Shown here in pieces: positions 1 to 8,426 of a stretch of DNA of 64,000 bases. A program made the position numbers and the translations under genes. The notes under the pieces were generated by a model. The model was not told the DNA's origin. It was given only the letters and a program-made list of their open reading frames with translations, and did no database searches. The stretch lies in the NCBI RefSeq assembly GCF_934630535.1, contig NZ_CAKTVU010000003.1, positions 148,968-212,967 on the forward strand, given 5' to 3'. The DNA is from an uncultured Senegalimassilia sp. (lineage in GTDB: Bacteria; Actinomycetota; Coriobacteriia; Coriobacteriales; Eggerthellaceae). Position 1 is the stretch's first letter; each line of letters starts with the position of its first letter.

Positions 1-377
1 CCGACCTGCGCGAGCGCCTGATCGCCCAGAACATGACCATCAACCTCACCGATGACGCTTACAAGCTCATTGCGAAGGAAGGCACCGACGCCGCCTACGG
101 CGCCCGCCCGCTGCGTCGCGCCATCCAGCGCCTGCTGGAGGACCCGCTGTCCGAGGAGCTGCTCGAAGGCAAGTGGACGTCCGGCTCGGTCATCCAGGCC
201 AACGTTTCCGAGGACGGCGAAAGCCTTGCGTTCGTTCCCGGTACGGGCTCCATTCCCGCACCGCGCAAGCACGACAGCATCGCGCGCGATGCCGAGCTTC
301 TGCTCACGAACTTCGATCTGGGCCATGCCGGCGTCTCCGGCTCGGGCGGATCGGCAAGCGGCGGCGCTGCGGACTAG
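1..377 (+). CDS. clpC: ATP-dependent Clp protease ATP-binding subunit ClpC, C-terminal end (partial)
   Basis: The reading frame is open from base 3 to the stop at 375-377, so the gene begins before the window. The 124 residues are the small subdomain of the second AAA+ ring, with the hallmark YGARPLRRAIQRLLEDPLSEE stretch containing the sensor-2 GARPLRR arginines. This matches ClpC more closely than ClpB because of the RxxEDPLSEELL form. ClpC is a hexameric unfoldase that feeds substrates to ClpP. A low-complexity Gly/Ser tail ends the protein. A strong hairpin terminator follows at 494-517. Confidence 0.85.
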   Translation, partial: DLRERLIAQNMTINLTDDAYKLIAKEGTDAAYGARPLRRAIQRLLEDPLSEELLEGKWTSGSVIQANVSEDGESLAFVPGTGSIPAPRKHDSIARDAELLLTNFDLGHAGVSGSGGSASGGAAD

Positions 378-493
378 GGTTCGGGTTGCTCCCGCTGCGC
401 TCCGTGTGGGCCGGCGGGTTCACATGCCTCGCGCACTTTTTCCATGCAGCCCGTACCGCGCCTGCGAAAACGCAGCAGTTGCTTTAGAATGTA

Positions 494-517
494 AGGCGGT
501 CCCGAAAGGGGCCGCCT
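494..517 (+). terminator. Rho-independent terminator after clpC
   Basis: A 10-bp stem (aggcggtccc with ggggccgcct, one G-U pair) is closed by a GAAA tetraloop and followed by catttgtttt. It separates clpC from the ispD operon. Confidence 0.8.
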
Positions 518-545
518 CATTTGTTTTCGACGGAAAGAGGAAACC

Positions 546-1394
546 ATGCCCAAGACCGTTGACCCGGTGTTCTCGTCCTCGGTGCTCGCCGCAGCCGACC
601 TGGCCACGGCGCTTGATATCGATGCGCTCACGCAATCCTTGGCCGGCCTTGAGGGCAAGGTCGACAAGAACCCGAAGACGGCGGCCATTATCCTGGCCGG
701 CGGCACGGGCGAGCGTTTCGGCAAGGAAGGCGGCAAGCAGCTGGTGGAAATCGGCGGTAAGCCGATTCTCACCTGGTCGGTCGAGGCCTTCGACGCCGTA
801 GGCGATATCGGCCTCATCGTCATCGTCTGCCCGGCCGAACGTCAGGGCGAGTACCTGAGCAAGGCCGTCGACCCCTTCTCGTTCGCTACGCCCATCGTGG
901 TCGCCGCGGCGGGTTCCACGCGTCAGGAATCGGCGTTCTCCGGCCTTGAGCTGGTGCCCGAGGAGTTCGAGTACGTGGTCATGCACGATGGTGCCCGTCC
1001 GCTCATCTCGGCTGATCTGATCGCCCACACCATCGCCACGCTCAAGGGCAACATCGATGCCGATGGCGCCGTGGTGGCCCATCCCGCCATCGATACGCTG
1101 AAAGTGGTTGAAAACGGCGTTATCGTCGGCACGCCCGACCGCAGCGTGTTCTGGAACGCGCAAACCCCGCAGGTCTTCCGCGCGGGCATCTACCGCCGTG
1201 CGCACGCCTCGGCGCTCTCCGACGGGTTCGTCGGCACCGACGACAGCTCCTTGATCGAGCGTCTCGGCGGCCGCGTCCTTGTGGTGGAGGGCAAGCGCGA
1301 CAACATCAAGCTCACCGTTCCGGAGGACTACCTCATGCTCGTCGCCGCCGTGCGCGAGCGTTATCTCAAGCAGAAAGGCGAGCAGGAGCAATGA
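546..1394 (+). CDS. ispD: 2-C-methyl-D-erythritol 4-phosphate cytidylyltransferase IspD
   Basis: This enzyme transfers CMP to methylerythritol phosphate in the non-mevalonate isoprenoid pathway. The nucleotide-binding signature AAIILAGGTGERFGKEGGKQ lies near residues 45-64, and the later HDGARP motif, which binds substrate and metal, is present. The protein has 282 residues, about 45 more than usual, all in an N-terminal extension before the signature. No alternative ATG exists before the core, and an AGAGG ribosome site sits six bases before this ATG, so the extension is probably real. It overlaps ispF by four bases (ATGA), which implies translational coupling. Confidence 0.93.
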   Translation: MPKTVDPVFSSSVLAAADLATALDIDALTQSLAGLEGKVDKNPKTAAIILAGGTGERFGKEGGKQLVEIGGKPILTWSVEAFDAVGDIGLIVIVCPAERQGEYLSKAVDPFSFATPIVVAAAGSTRQESAFSGLELVPEEFEYVVMHDGARPLISADLIAHTIATLKGNIDADGAVVAHPAIDTLKVVENGVIVGTPDRSVFWNAQTPQVFRAGIYRRAHASALSDGFVGTDDSSLIERLGGRVLVVEGKRDNIKLTVPEDYLMLVAAVRERYLKQKGEQEQ

Positions 1395-1888
1395 GCTTGG
1401 AATTCAGCGCCCTGCGCATAGGGCAGGGCTATGACGTGCATAAGCTGGTCGAAGGGCGCAAGCTCATCATCGGCGGCGTCGATATCCCGCACACCTTGGG
1501 CTTGCTCGGCCATTCCGACGCCGATGTGCTGGCGCATGCCGTGGCAGACGCGCTGCTCGGCGCCATCCGCGGTGGCGATATCGGCAAGCTTTTCCCCGAC
1601 ACCGACCCCGAATGGGAAGGGGCCGATTCCATGAAGCTGTTGGCGGCCGTGGCGGACAAGGTGCGCGAAGAGGGCTTCCAAATCATCGATGTCGACAGCG
1701 TTATCGCAGCTCAGAAGCCGAAGATGGCGCCGCATCGCCAGCAGATGCGCGAGAATCTGGCAGCCGCCATGGGCATCGCGGTTGAAAACGTCGGCGTGAA
1801 GGCCACCACTACCGAGGGGCTTGGCTTCGAAGGAGAGCAAAAAGGCATCTCCGCCACGGCTGTGGCCTTGCTAGCGCGATGTAGCTAG
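1391..1888 (+). CDS. ispF: 2-C-methyl-D-erythritol 2,4-cyclodiphosphate synthase IspF
   Basis: The protein cyclises the IspD/IspE product to MEcPP. The metal ligands are visible: YDVH (Asp15, His17) and GHSDADVLAHA around residues 48-58. The family signature with KATTTEGLGFEG is near the C-terminus. At 165 residues it has the normal family length and would form the usual homotrimer. Its start codon overlaps the ispD stop, so the two consecutive-pathway genes form an operon. No ispE is visible in this window. Confidence 0.95.
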   Translation: MSLEFSALRIGQGYDVHKLVEGRKLIIGGVDIPHTLGLLGHSDADVLAHAVADALLGAIRGGDIGKLFPDTDPEWEGADSMKLLAAVADKVREEGFQIIDVDSVIAAQKPKMAPHRQQMRENLAAAMGIAVENVGVKATTTEGLGFEGEQKGISATAVALLARCS

Positions 1889-1974
1889 CAATGGCGCAGA
1901 TTTCGGTGCTCATCCTTTATCGATCACCGTCAACCCGCCGCGCCATGCGGCATGCATAGAGAACAGGAATGCAA

Positions 1975-3495
1975 ATGCTTAAGATTTACGACACCAAACT
2001 TCGCGAGAAGGTGCCTTTCGAGTCGCTCGAGCACGGGAAAATCGGCATGTACGTGTGCGGTCCCACCGTCTACAACTACATTCACATCGGCAACGCACGC
2101 ACCTTCGTCAGCTTCGACGTCATCCGCCGCTACCTTTCCTGGCGCGGCTTCGATGTGAAGTTCGTCTCCAACATCACCGATGTCGATGACAAGATCATCA
2201 AGAAGGCTAACGAAGAGGGTCGCAGCGCGGCCGAGGTGGCCGCCGAGTATTCGCAGGCCTTCCTTGACGACATGCACGCCATGAACGTGCAGGACCCGGA
2301 TGTGCGCCCGCGCGCAACCGAGGAGATCCCCGAGATGATCCAGCTCATCCAGGAGCTCATCGACGGCGGCCACGCGTACGAGGTCGAAGGCGATGTCTAC
2401 TTCAGCGTGCGCAGCTACGCCGATTACGGTGCGCTGTCCGGTCGCAACATCGATGAGATGGAAGGCGGCCATCGCGAGCTGCGCGCCGACGGACAGGGCC
2501 TGGAAGACCGCAAGCGCGACCACCTCGACTTCGCGCTGTGGAAGGCCGCCAAGCCCGGCGAGCCCTCTTGGGAAAGCCCGTGGGGTCAGGGTCGTCCCGG
2601 CTGGCACATCGAGTGCTCGGCCATGTCGCGCAAGTACCTGGGCCTGCCCTTCGACATCCACGGCGGCGGCGCCGATTTGGTGTTCCCGCATCATGAGAAC
2701 GAGCGCGCCCAGTCCGAGGCCGCATGCGGCTGCACCTTCGCCAACCACTGGATGCACAGCGGCATGCTGCAGATCAACCACGAGAAGATGAGCAAATCGC
2801 TGGGCAACTTCCTGCTGTTGCGCGACATCCTGAAAACCACGTCCCCCGATGTGCTGCGTTTCCTTATGCTGCAAACGCATTATCGCAGCCCGCTCGATTT
2901 CTCGGAAGAGCGCCTCGACGAGGCCGCATCCGCGCTTTCCCGCATCGAGAACGCCGTGCGCAACCTTGATTGGCAGATGAAGAACGCGCAGGATGCGCCC
3001 AGCCCGCTTGATACGCAGGCCATCCTGAAGCAGGCGAAGTCCACGCGCGTCGAGTTCGTCTTGGCCATGGACGACGACTTCAACGCCCCGCGCGCACTGG
3101 GCGAGGTGTTTGACCTGGTCGGTTTTGCGAACACCCAGATCGCCGACAAAACGCTGGCGCTCTCCGACGTCCCCGCCGTGCGCGATCTGCGTGAGACCAT
3201 CACCACGCTCATGCGCGTGTTCGGCGTGGAGGTTGCCCCGCAGGATTGGGAGGACAATCAGGCCGACGCATATCCGACCGAGGTCGTTGACCTGGCGAAA
3301 CAGGTTGCCGGCTACGAAGGTTCCGATGCGCACGAGGCTGTCGATGCCCTGCTCGAGGCTCGTGCCACCGCGCGTGCCGAGAAGAACTGGGCCGTGGCCG
3401 ATGCCGTGCGCGATGGCCTTACGGGGCTGGGCTTCACCATCGAGGACACCCCTCAGGGTGCTCGCGTCAGCTACGACCCCTCCGAGGGCAAGTAG
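1975..3495 (+). CDS. cysS: Cysteinyl-tRNA synthetase
   Basis: This class I aminoacyl-tRNA synthetase charges tRNA-Cys. The zinc-binding Cys in VCGPTVYNYIHIGNART, the HIGH-type motif HIGN, the ECSAM segment with a second zinc ligand, the HHENERAQSEAA block and the KMSKSLGNF loop are all present in order. The C-terminal DALR-like and anticodon regions are intact. I chose the ATG at 1975 (MLKIYDTK) over the in-frame ATG at 1969 because the AGGA at 1965-1968 abuts the earlier codon but is six bases from the later one. With this start the protein has 506 residues. Confidence 0.95.
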   Translation: MLKIYDTKLREKVPFESLEHGKIGMYVCGPTVYNYIHIGNARTFVSFDVIRRYLSWRGFDVKFVSNITDVDDKIIKKANEEGRSAAEVAAEYSQAFLDDMHAMNVQDPDVRPRATEEIPEMIQLIQELIDGGHAYEVEGDVYFSVRSYADYGALSGRNIDEMEGGHRELRADGQGLEDRKRDHLDFALWKAAKPGEPSWESPWGQGRPGWHIECSAMSRKYLGLPFDIHGGGADLVFPHHENERAQSEAACGCTFANHWMHSGMLQINHEKMSKSLGNFLLLRDILKTTSPDVLRFLMLQTHYRSPLDFSEERLDEAASALSRIENAVRNLDWQMKNAQDAPSPLDTQAILKQAKSTRVEFVLAMDDDFNAPRALGEVFDLVGFANTQIADKTLALSDVPAVRDLRETITTLMRVFGVEVAPQDWEDNQADAYPTEVVDLAKQVAGYEGSDAHEAVDALLEARATARAEKNWAVADAVRDGLTGLGFTIEDTPQGARVSYDPSEGK

Positions 3496-3549
3496 GCTAA
3501 AACCGACGTTGCGGGCCGCTGCGCCGCTTCGTTCCCGTCTTCAACCTTG

Positions 3550-3575
3550 CGGGCGTGGCCGAAAGGCCGCGCCCG
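3550..3575 (+). other. GAAA-capped stem-loop between cysS and the U32 gene
   Basis: An 11-bp stem (cgggcgtggcc with ggccgcgcccg, one G-U) encloses a GAAA tetraloop. No T-run follows, so it is not a classical terminator. It may stabilise or attenuate the leader of the next gene; the function is unknown. Confidence 0.35.
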
Positions 3576-3716
3576 GCCTGCCTGACGCAAGATGCGTTTC
3601 GCCGGGCCTGAAGCGAAGGTGCCGGATTTGCCGTGCGGCATCCGGCTGGATGGGTTCGAGGCCGCGCGGCGGCTTTCGTGTTTGTACTGGACCGATTACC
3701 ACGAAGATTGCTACCG

Positions 3717-4991
3717 ATGACTGATTTTTCAACAACCGAGCTTCTCGCTCCTGCGGGCGGCCGCAGCCAGCTCGAGGCGGCCGTGCGTTTTGGAGCCGAT
3801 GCGGTGTACCTGGCGGCCGATAGGTTTGGCATGCGCCAGCGCGCCGAGAACTTCACGCTTGATGACATCCCGTCCGCCGTCGCGTTCGCGCATGCGGCGG
3901 GCGCGAAGGTGTACGTGACGGTGAACACGCTTATGAACCAGGCGGATATCGCCGCCCTGCCGCCGTATCTGGAGGCCCTTGACGCCTCGGGCGCCGACGC
4001 GCTCATCGTCAGCGACCTCGGTGCATTTTCCCTGGCGAAACGTTATGCGCCGCATATGGAGCTGCATGTGAGCACGCAGGCTTCCGTGATGAACGCCGAA
4101 GCTGCGCGCACCTGGCATGACCTGGGCGCATCGCGCGTGGTGGTCGCGCGCGAGATGAGCGTGGAGGATATCGCCGAGTTGCGCGCGCAGGCGCCGCGCG
4201 ATCTTGAGATCGAGGCGTTCGTGCATGGCGCCATGTGCATGGCCTTCTCGGGGCGTTGCATGTTGTCGGCGGCCATGACGGGGCGCTCGGGCAACAAAGG
4301 CTATTGCGCGCAGCCGTGCCGATGGAGCTATGCGCTCGTCGAGGAAAAGCGCCCCGGCGCGTATTACCCCATCGAGGAGGATGTGCGCGGCACTTATGTC
4401 ATGAACGCGCACGACCTGTGCATGATCGAGCATCTCGATGAGCTGGCGCAAGCTGGCGTCAGCTCGTTTAAGATCGAGGGCCGTAACAAGCGCGCGTTTT
4501 ACGTTGCCACGGTGGTGCATGCTTATCGGGCGGTCATGGATGGCGCAGATCCGTCTGCGGTCATGTCCGACTTGCACGCCATTTCGCATCGCCCCTATGG
4601 CACCGGCTTCTATTTCGGTCAGCCAAGCCAACGCCAGGAGCGCGATGGCTACGACAAGGATTACCTGCATGCGGCCACAGTGACCAGTTGCAGCCCCGAA
4701 GGGGAGGGCAGGTGGCGAATCGAGGCCACGTGCCACAACCGTTTCCGCGAAGGCGATGAGATTGAGGCGCTTTCGCCGCGAAAAGCCATTGCGGCGGTGA
4801 ACGTAAAGGGCCTCACCTGGCTGGCGCAGCCAAGCGAAGACCGTCCCAATCCGTCCCCTGAGCCGGTGCCGGTAGCCAATCGCACTATGGAAACCTATGC
4901 GTTCACCAGCGATATCTCCTTGCAGCCGGGCGATTTGCTGCGCATCCGCGTGGATTCCGCCCCTCAAGGCGCGCAGGAAGTGAGGGCATGA
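3717..4991 (+). CDS. U32-family protein (TrhP/RlhA-like tRNA or rRNA hydroxylation protein)
   Basis: The protein begins ELLAPAGGRSQLEAAVRFGADAVYL, the standard U32 opening, and contains the family motif with conserved cysteines, GRCMLSAAMTGRSGNKGYC.QPCR near residues 175-200, which would bind an iron-sulfur cluster. Family members such as TrhP (YegQ) and RlhA are involved in prephenate-dependent hydroxylation of tRNA U34 or 23S rRNA, although the family is often annotated as peptidase. The open frame extends upstream to 3633, but those residues are not family-like, so the ATG at 3717 (MTDFSTTELL) is preferred, giving 424 residues. It overlaps the MFS gene by ATGA. Confidence 0.85.
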   Translation: MTDFSTTELLAPAGGRSQLEAAVRFGADAVYLAADRFGMRQRAENFTLDDIPSAVAFAHAAGAKVYVTVNTLMNQADIAALPPYLEALDASGADALIVSDLGAFSLAKRYAPHMELHVSTQASVMNAEAARTWHDLGASRVVVAREMSVEDIAELRAQAPRDLEIEAFVHGAMCMAFSGRCMLSAAMTGRSGNKGYCAQPCRWSYALVEEKRPGAYYPIEEDVRGTYVMNAHDLCMIEHLDELAQAGVSSFKIEGRNKRAFYVATVVHAYRAVMDGADPSAVMSDLHAISHRPYGTGFYFGQPSQRQERDGYDKDYLHAATVTSCSPEGEGRWRIEATCHNRFREGDEIEALSPRKAIAAVNVKGLTWLAQPSEDRPNPSPEPVPVANRTMETYAFTSDISLQPGDLLRIRVDSAPQGAQEVRA

Positions 4992-6211
4992 GCTGCTCCG
5001 AGACGGCATCCGCGGCGGAGACGCCTAGCCGCGCGCGCGGCAATCTCATGATCTTGGTGCTGGCGCTTAGCTGCTTCGTGTTCGGGTGCGCCTACCAATA
5101 CATCTTGGGCGTACCTGATCAAGTCGCGCAAATCGCCGGCATCGACCTCTCCCAGGTTAGCCTCATGATGGGCGTCTACGGCGTGTGCAACGCCATCGGC
5201 ACGCCGCTTCTGGTCATGGCGCTCACCTCGCGCGGCCCGAAAACGTTGCTGCTGGTCAGCCTCGCGCTTATGGCGGTGGGTATGGCCATTTGCGCCGCCA
5301 CCCCCATCTATCCCGTCATTTTGACGGGTCGTGCCGTCATGGGCGTGGGCAACGGCACCTTCGCGGCAACCGCCTATATCGCGGCAAGCCGCATCGCGGG
5401 TCCTTCGCGCGCCGCATCGGCCATGTCGAACGTGGCGCTGGGCTTCAGCGCTTCGTTCGTCTTCGCGCTTCCCGCTGCGCACATGCTGCGCAGCGTCATC
5501 ACCTGGCAGCAGGCGTATCGGGTGCTCGTCGTCGCAGCGTGCATCGCGTTCGCGGTCATCGCGCTCATCGTTCGCGTACCCGAGGCGCCGAGCAGCTCGT
5601 CGACAGGGCAGGGTCGTCGCAGCGCCGATGCGCTGCGCGTGTTCCGCAACCCCTGCGTGGTGCTGCCGCTGATCTGCACCGTGCTCATGTTCGTGGGATA
5701 CGCCTCCATGAACACCTACATCACGCCGTTCATGGAAAGCGTGCTTCCCCAGCCGGAGTGGGTGAGCGGCTCCCTGTTCGCGTTCGGGCTGATGAGCATG
5801 ATCGGCTCGAAGGCAAGCGGCTGGGCCGCCGATCGCTTCGGTTCGGCTTCGGCGGTTATCGGTTGCGTGGCGCTTCAGGCGGCAACGCTGGTGAGCCTGG
5901 GGCTTGTCACGGGGTCATGGCCTGCGGCGCTGGCGGCGGCATGCCTGTGGACGGGTATATCCTGGGGATTCTTACCGGCGCAGAATTCGTTCATCATGCT
6001 CAACGCTGGGGACGAGGCGGCGTTCGCCGTCAGCTTGTCGAACTCCTCGTTGCAGCTCGGCAGCGCGCTCGGGTCGTTCGCAGCGGGTGTGTTCATCACC
6101 TGTATGCCGCTTTTGGCGATGCCGTTCGTCTCCGCTGCCTTCACCGCCTGCGCGGTCGCCGCGGAAATCGCGGCGTTGCGTTTGTCCCGCAGGCCGAAGC
6201 GCGTGCGATAA
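4988..6211 (+). CDS. Major facilitator superfamily transporter
   Basis: The 407-residue protein shows about twelve hydrophobic segments, with a charged linker after segment six near residues 196-212 (APSSSSTGQGRRS). The first half carries an MFS-like loop after segment two (LTSRGPKT) and the RAVMGVGNG segment typical of drug/metabolite efflux (DHA1/AraJ-like) members. The substrate cannot be read from the sequence. Its start overlaps the U32 gene stop by four bases, so it is translationally coupled. The next transcription unit begins with a TPP riboswitch about 95 bases later. Confidence 0.8.
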   Translation: MSCSETASAAETPSRARGNLMILVLALSCFVFGCAYQYILGVPDQVAQIAGIDLSQVSLMMGVYGVCNAIGTPLLVMALTSRGPKTLLLVSLALMAVGMAICAATPIYPVILTGRAVMGVGNGTFAATAYIAASRIAGPSRAASAMSNVALGFSASFVFALPAAHMLRSVITWQQAYRVLVVAACIAFAVIALIVRVPEAPSSSSTGQGRRSADALRVFRNPCVVLPLICTVLMFVGYASMNTYITPFMESVLPQPEWVSGSLFAFGLMSMIGSKASGWAADRFGSASAVIGCVALQAATLVSLGLVTGSWPAALAAACLWTGISWGFLPAQNSFIMLNAGDEAAFAVSLSNSSLQLGSALGSFAAGVFITCMPLLAMPFVSAAFTACAVAAEIAALRLSRRPKRVR

Positions 6212-6306
6212 GGTCAACCGTTCGGCTATTGCGATTTCCTTTGCCCATTCGGCGGTTTGCTATGCAAGGGGTAGACGCTGCGGTGTAATATATGCTCAAC
6301 AGATTC

Positions 6307-6398
6307 GATGCAGGGGTGCCCGGCGGCAACGTCGGCGCTGAGAGGGCGTAAGCCTAACCCTTTGAACCTGTCCAGGTAACGCTGGCGTAGGGAGCATC
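6307..6398 (+). promoter_or_regulatory. TPP (THI-box) riboswitch
   Basis: All conserved pieces of the thiamine pyrophosphate aptamer are present. The P1 stem is GATGC (6307-6311) with GCATC (6394-6398), followed by GGGGTGCC, then CTGAGAG at 6338-6344, the ACCC..TGAACCTG block at 6363-6370, and GGTAACGCTGGCGTAGGGA. It lies directly upstream of a terminator and thiM. Ligand binding should favour termination and shut off the thiM operon when thiamine is plentiful. Confidence 0.96.
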
Positions 6399-6411
6399 TC
6401 TCGTGCACGGA

Positions 6412-6448
6412 CGAGGGCGCTATCTTCTACGGTAGCGTCCTCGTTTTT
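6412..6448 (+). terminator. Riboswitch-controlled terminator
   Basis: An 11-bp stem (cgagggcgcta with tagcgtcctcg, one G-U) is followed by TTTTT at 6444-6448. It begins 13 bases after the TPP aptamer and ends 18 bases before thiM, as expected for an attenuation expression platform. Confidence 0.9.
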
Positions 6449-6466
6449 CGTTGCAAAGGAGAGAAT

Positions 6467-7306
6467 ATGATCGAACAAAGCAAGCTCGAAGCTTCCATCG
6501 CGAAGGCGGCCGCGGACGTGCGCGCCAACAATCCCCTGGCCGGGTCCATCACCAACACCGTCACCATCGATTTCGTGGCCAATGCCCAGCTTGCCGTTGG
6601 CGGCTCTGCGGCCATGGTCTATCTGCCTGATGAAGGCGAGACCCTGGTTGCCGCAGGCGGCGCCGTGTACCTGAACATGGGCACGCTGTTCCCCGTGTAC
6701 GAGGAAACCATCCCGCGCACGGCTGCCGCGGCTCAGGCCGCCGGCAAGCCGTGGGTGCTCGATCCAGTGGGCATCGGCATCGGCAGCCTGCGCACCAAGC
6801 TGCTGTCTGGCCTGAAGCAGCACAAGCCCGCCATCATCCGCGGCAACGCTTCCGAGATCATCGCGCTGGCCGGCCTGTGGGGCCTTGAGGGCACTGCCGA
6901 CGATCTTTCCCGCGCCCGCGGCGTCGACACCGCCGACACGGTGGAAGCTGCGCGCGCGGCGGCTATCGCGCTGGCTCGCTATACGGAAGGCGCCGTCGTC
7001 ATCTCCGGCGAGTCCGACCTGGTCACCGACGGGCATTCGGTCGTCATCAGCCATGGCGGCAGCGCGCTCATGGGCAAGGTCACCGGCTTCGGCTGCTCGC
7101 AGGGCGGCGTGCTCGCGGTGTACGCCACGCAAACCGATCCGTTCACGGCCGCTGTCGCCGCGGTGAACCACTACAACCTGGCGGGCGTTGCAGCTGCCGC
7201 AGCGGCGGATGCTCCGGCAAGCTTCAAGGTCGCCTTCATCGACGAGCTGTTCCGCGCAACCCCCGAGGCCGTCGCCGGCAATCCCATCGAGATCCAGGAG
7301 GCATAG
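6467..7306 (+). CDS. thiM: Hydroxyethylthiazole kinase ThiM
   Basis: This kinase phosphorylates 4-methyl-5-(2-hydroxyethyl)thiazole in thiamine salvage. Family motifs include NPLAGSITNTVTIDFVAN near the start, the VLDPVGIGIGSLR segment, IIRGNASEI in the middle, and KVTGFGCSQGGV near residue 205, where the family usually has a GTGC-type anion hole and catalytic cysteine. The length of 279 residues is slightly above average. A GGAGAG ribosome site precedes the ATG. It is the first gene of the TPP-riboswitch operon. Confidence 0.93.
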   Translation: MIEQSKLEASIAKAAADVRANNPLAGSITNTVTIDFVANAQLAVGGSAAMVYLPDEGETLVAAGGAVYLNMGTLFPVYEETIPRTAAAAQAAGKPWVLDPVGIGIGSLRTKLLSGLKQHKPAIIRGNASEIIALAGLWGLEGTADDLSRARGVDTADTVEAARAAAIALARYTEGAVVISGESDLVTDGHSVVISHGGSALMGKVTGFGCSQGGVLAVYATQTDPFTAAVAAVNHYNLAGVAAAAAADAPASFKVAFIDELFRATPEAVAGNPIEIQEA

Positions 7307-7310
7307 CATC

Positions 7311-7640
7311 GTGAATGCGCTGGTTGCCGTGGCCATCGCCCCGTTCGGCGTGGGCGATGAGCTTGCACCTGAGGTGGCCGAGGTGGTTCGCGTTATCCGC
7401 GAATCGGGCCTGCCCAATAAAACCTATTCGATGTTCACCGAGATCGAAGGCGAGTGGGACGAGGTCATGCGCGTGGTCCGCGATGCCACGTTCGTTTTGG
7501 CCCAGAAGGGCATCCGCACCGAGGTCGTCTTGAAAGCGGATGTTCGCCCCGGGTTCGAGAACATGATGGAGCAGAAGGTCCGAAGCGTCGACGCCATCCT
7601 TGAGAACAGCGTCGATGGGGATGCCGGTAAGGGGGAATAA
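7311..7640 (+). CDS. Thiamine-binding protein (YkoF/MTH1187 family)
   Basis: This is a 109-residue single-domain protein with the opening VAIAPFGVGDELAPEVAEVVRVIRESGL and the central YSMFTEIEGEWDEVMRVV, typical of the small ferredoxin-like YkoF/MTH1187 family (PF01910), whose members bind thiamine or its pyrimidine moiety. It starts with GTG four bases after the thiM stop and ends one base before thiE. It therefore sits inside the salvage operon under the TPP riboswitch, which supports a thiamine-related binding role rather than an unknown function. No thiamine transporter genes lie next to it. Confidence 0.85.
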   Translation: MNALVAVAIAPFGVGDELAPEVAEVVRVIRESGLPNKTYSMFTEIEGEWDEVMRVVRDATFVLAQKGIRTEVVLKADVRPGFENMMEQKVRSVDAILENSVDGDAGKGE

Positions 7641-7641
7641 C

Positions 7642-8349
7642 ATGAGCATGCGAGACAACCTGGATATTTCCGCATATCTGGTGCTGGGGCCGGAAAATAC
7701 CTTGGGCCGACCCGTTGCCGACGTGGTCGCCCAGGCCATCGCTGCAGGGTTCACCTGCGTGCAGGTGCGCTCGAAGGAGTGCTCGGCTCGCGAGCTTATC
7801 TCCTGCACGGCCCAGGTATCCGAGGTCATACGGCAGGCCGGCGCGCAAGATCGCGTGGCGCTGCTCATCGACGACCGTCTGGATGCGGTGTATGCCGTCC
7901 GTCAGCAGGGAGTCAAGGTCGATGGCGTGCATGTGGGCCAGACCGACATCCCCGTCGAGGCGTGCCGCGCCCTGCTCGGTCCCGATGCGGTGGTGGGCCT
8001 TTCCGCTCGCGCCGACGAGATGCTCGAGTATGTGAAAACCGCTGATATGTCGCTGGTCGACTATCTGGGCGTCGGGCCGCTGCATGAGACTCCCACGAAA
8101 ACCGATTGCGGTCTGGCGGCCGATGGCACCATCATCACGAAAAGCCTCGAAGACCTGGCGGCGCTTCACCAGGCAAGCCCCGTTCCCATTGTGGTGGGCG
8201 GGGGAGTGAAGGTGTCCGACATCCCCGCCGTCGCCCAAACCGGCGTCGACGGCTTCTTCGTGGTGTCTGCGGTGTGCGCCGCGCCTGACCCGCATGCAGC
8301 CGCTCAAGAGCTTGTGCAAGCATGGAACGCTGCGAAGGAAGCTAGCTAA
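7642..8349 (+). CDS. thiE: Thiamine-phosphate synthase ThiE
   Basis: ThiE couples HMP pyrophosphate to thiazole phosphate. The TIM-barrel motifs are visible: CVQVRSKE (usually QLR.K), LLIDDRLDAV (the family DR.D), GVHVGQTDIP, VGLSAR, VDYLGVGPLHETPTKTD and PIVVGGGV. The start at 7642 is chosen because it is the first ATG after the preceding stop; an upstream in-frame ATG would overlap the thiamine-binding gene extensively. With thiM it completes a salvage branch, and no thiD is present in this window. Confidence 0.92.
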   Translation: MSMRDNLDISAYLVLGPENTLGRPVADVVAQAIAAGFTCVQVRSKECSARELISCTAQVSEVIRQAGAQDRVALLIDDRLDAVYAVRQQGVKVDGVHVGQTDIPVEACRALLGPDAVVGLSARADEMLEYVKTADMSLVDYLGVGPLHETPTKTDCGLAADGTIITKSLEDLAALHQASPVPIVVGGGVKVSDIPAVAQTGVDGFFVVSAVCAAPDPHAAAQELVQAWNAAKEAS

Positions 8350-8362
8350 CGCAATTACGAAA

Positions 8363-8388
8363 AGGGCCCGCTCGATCGAGCGGGCCCT
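8363..8388. terminator. Bidirectional terminator between thiE and the aminotransferase
   Basis: This is a perfect 26-bp palindrome (agggcccgctcga and its complement) lying between two converging genes. The T-run is weak on both sides, but the position and symmetry suit shared termination. Confidence 0.65.
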
Positions 8389-8426
8389 ACCTATTTATAT
8401 ATGAGTCTCAGTGCGGCGTGTCCGGC

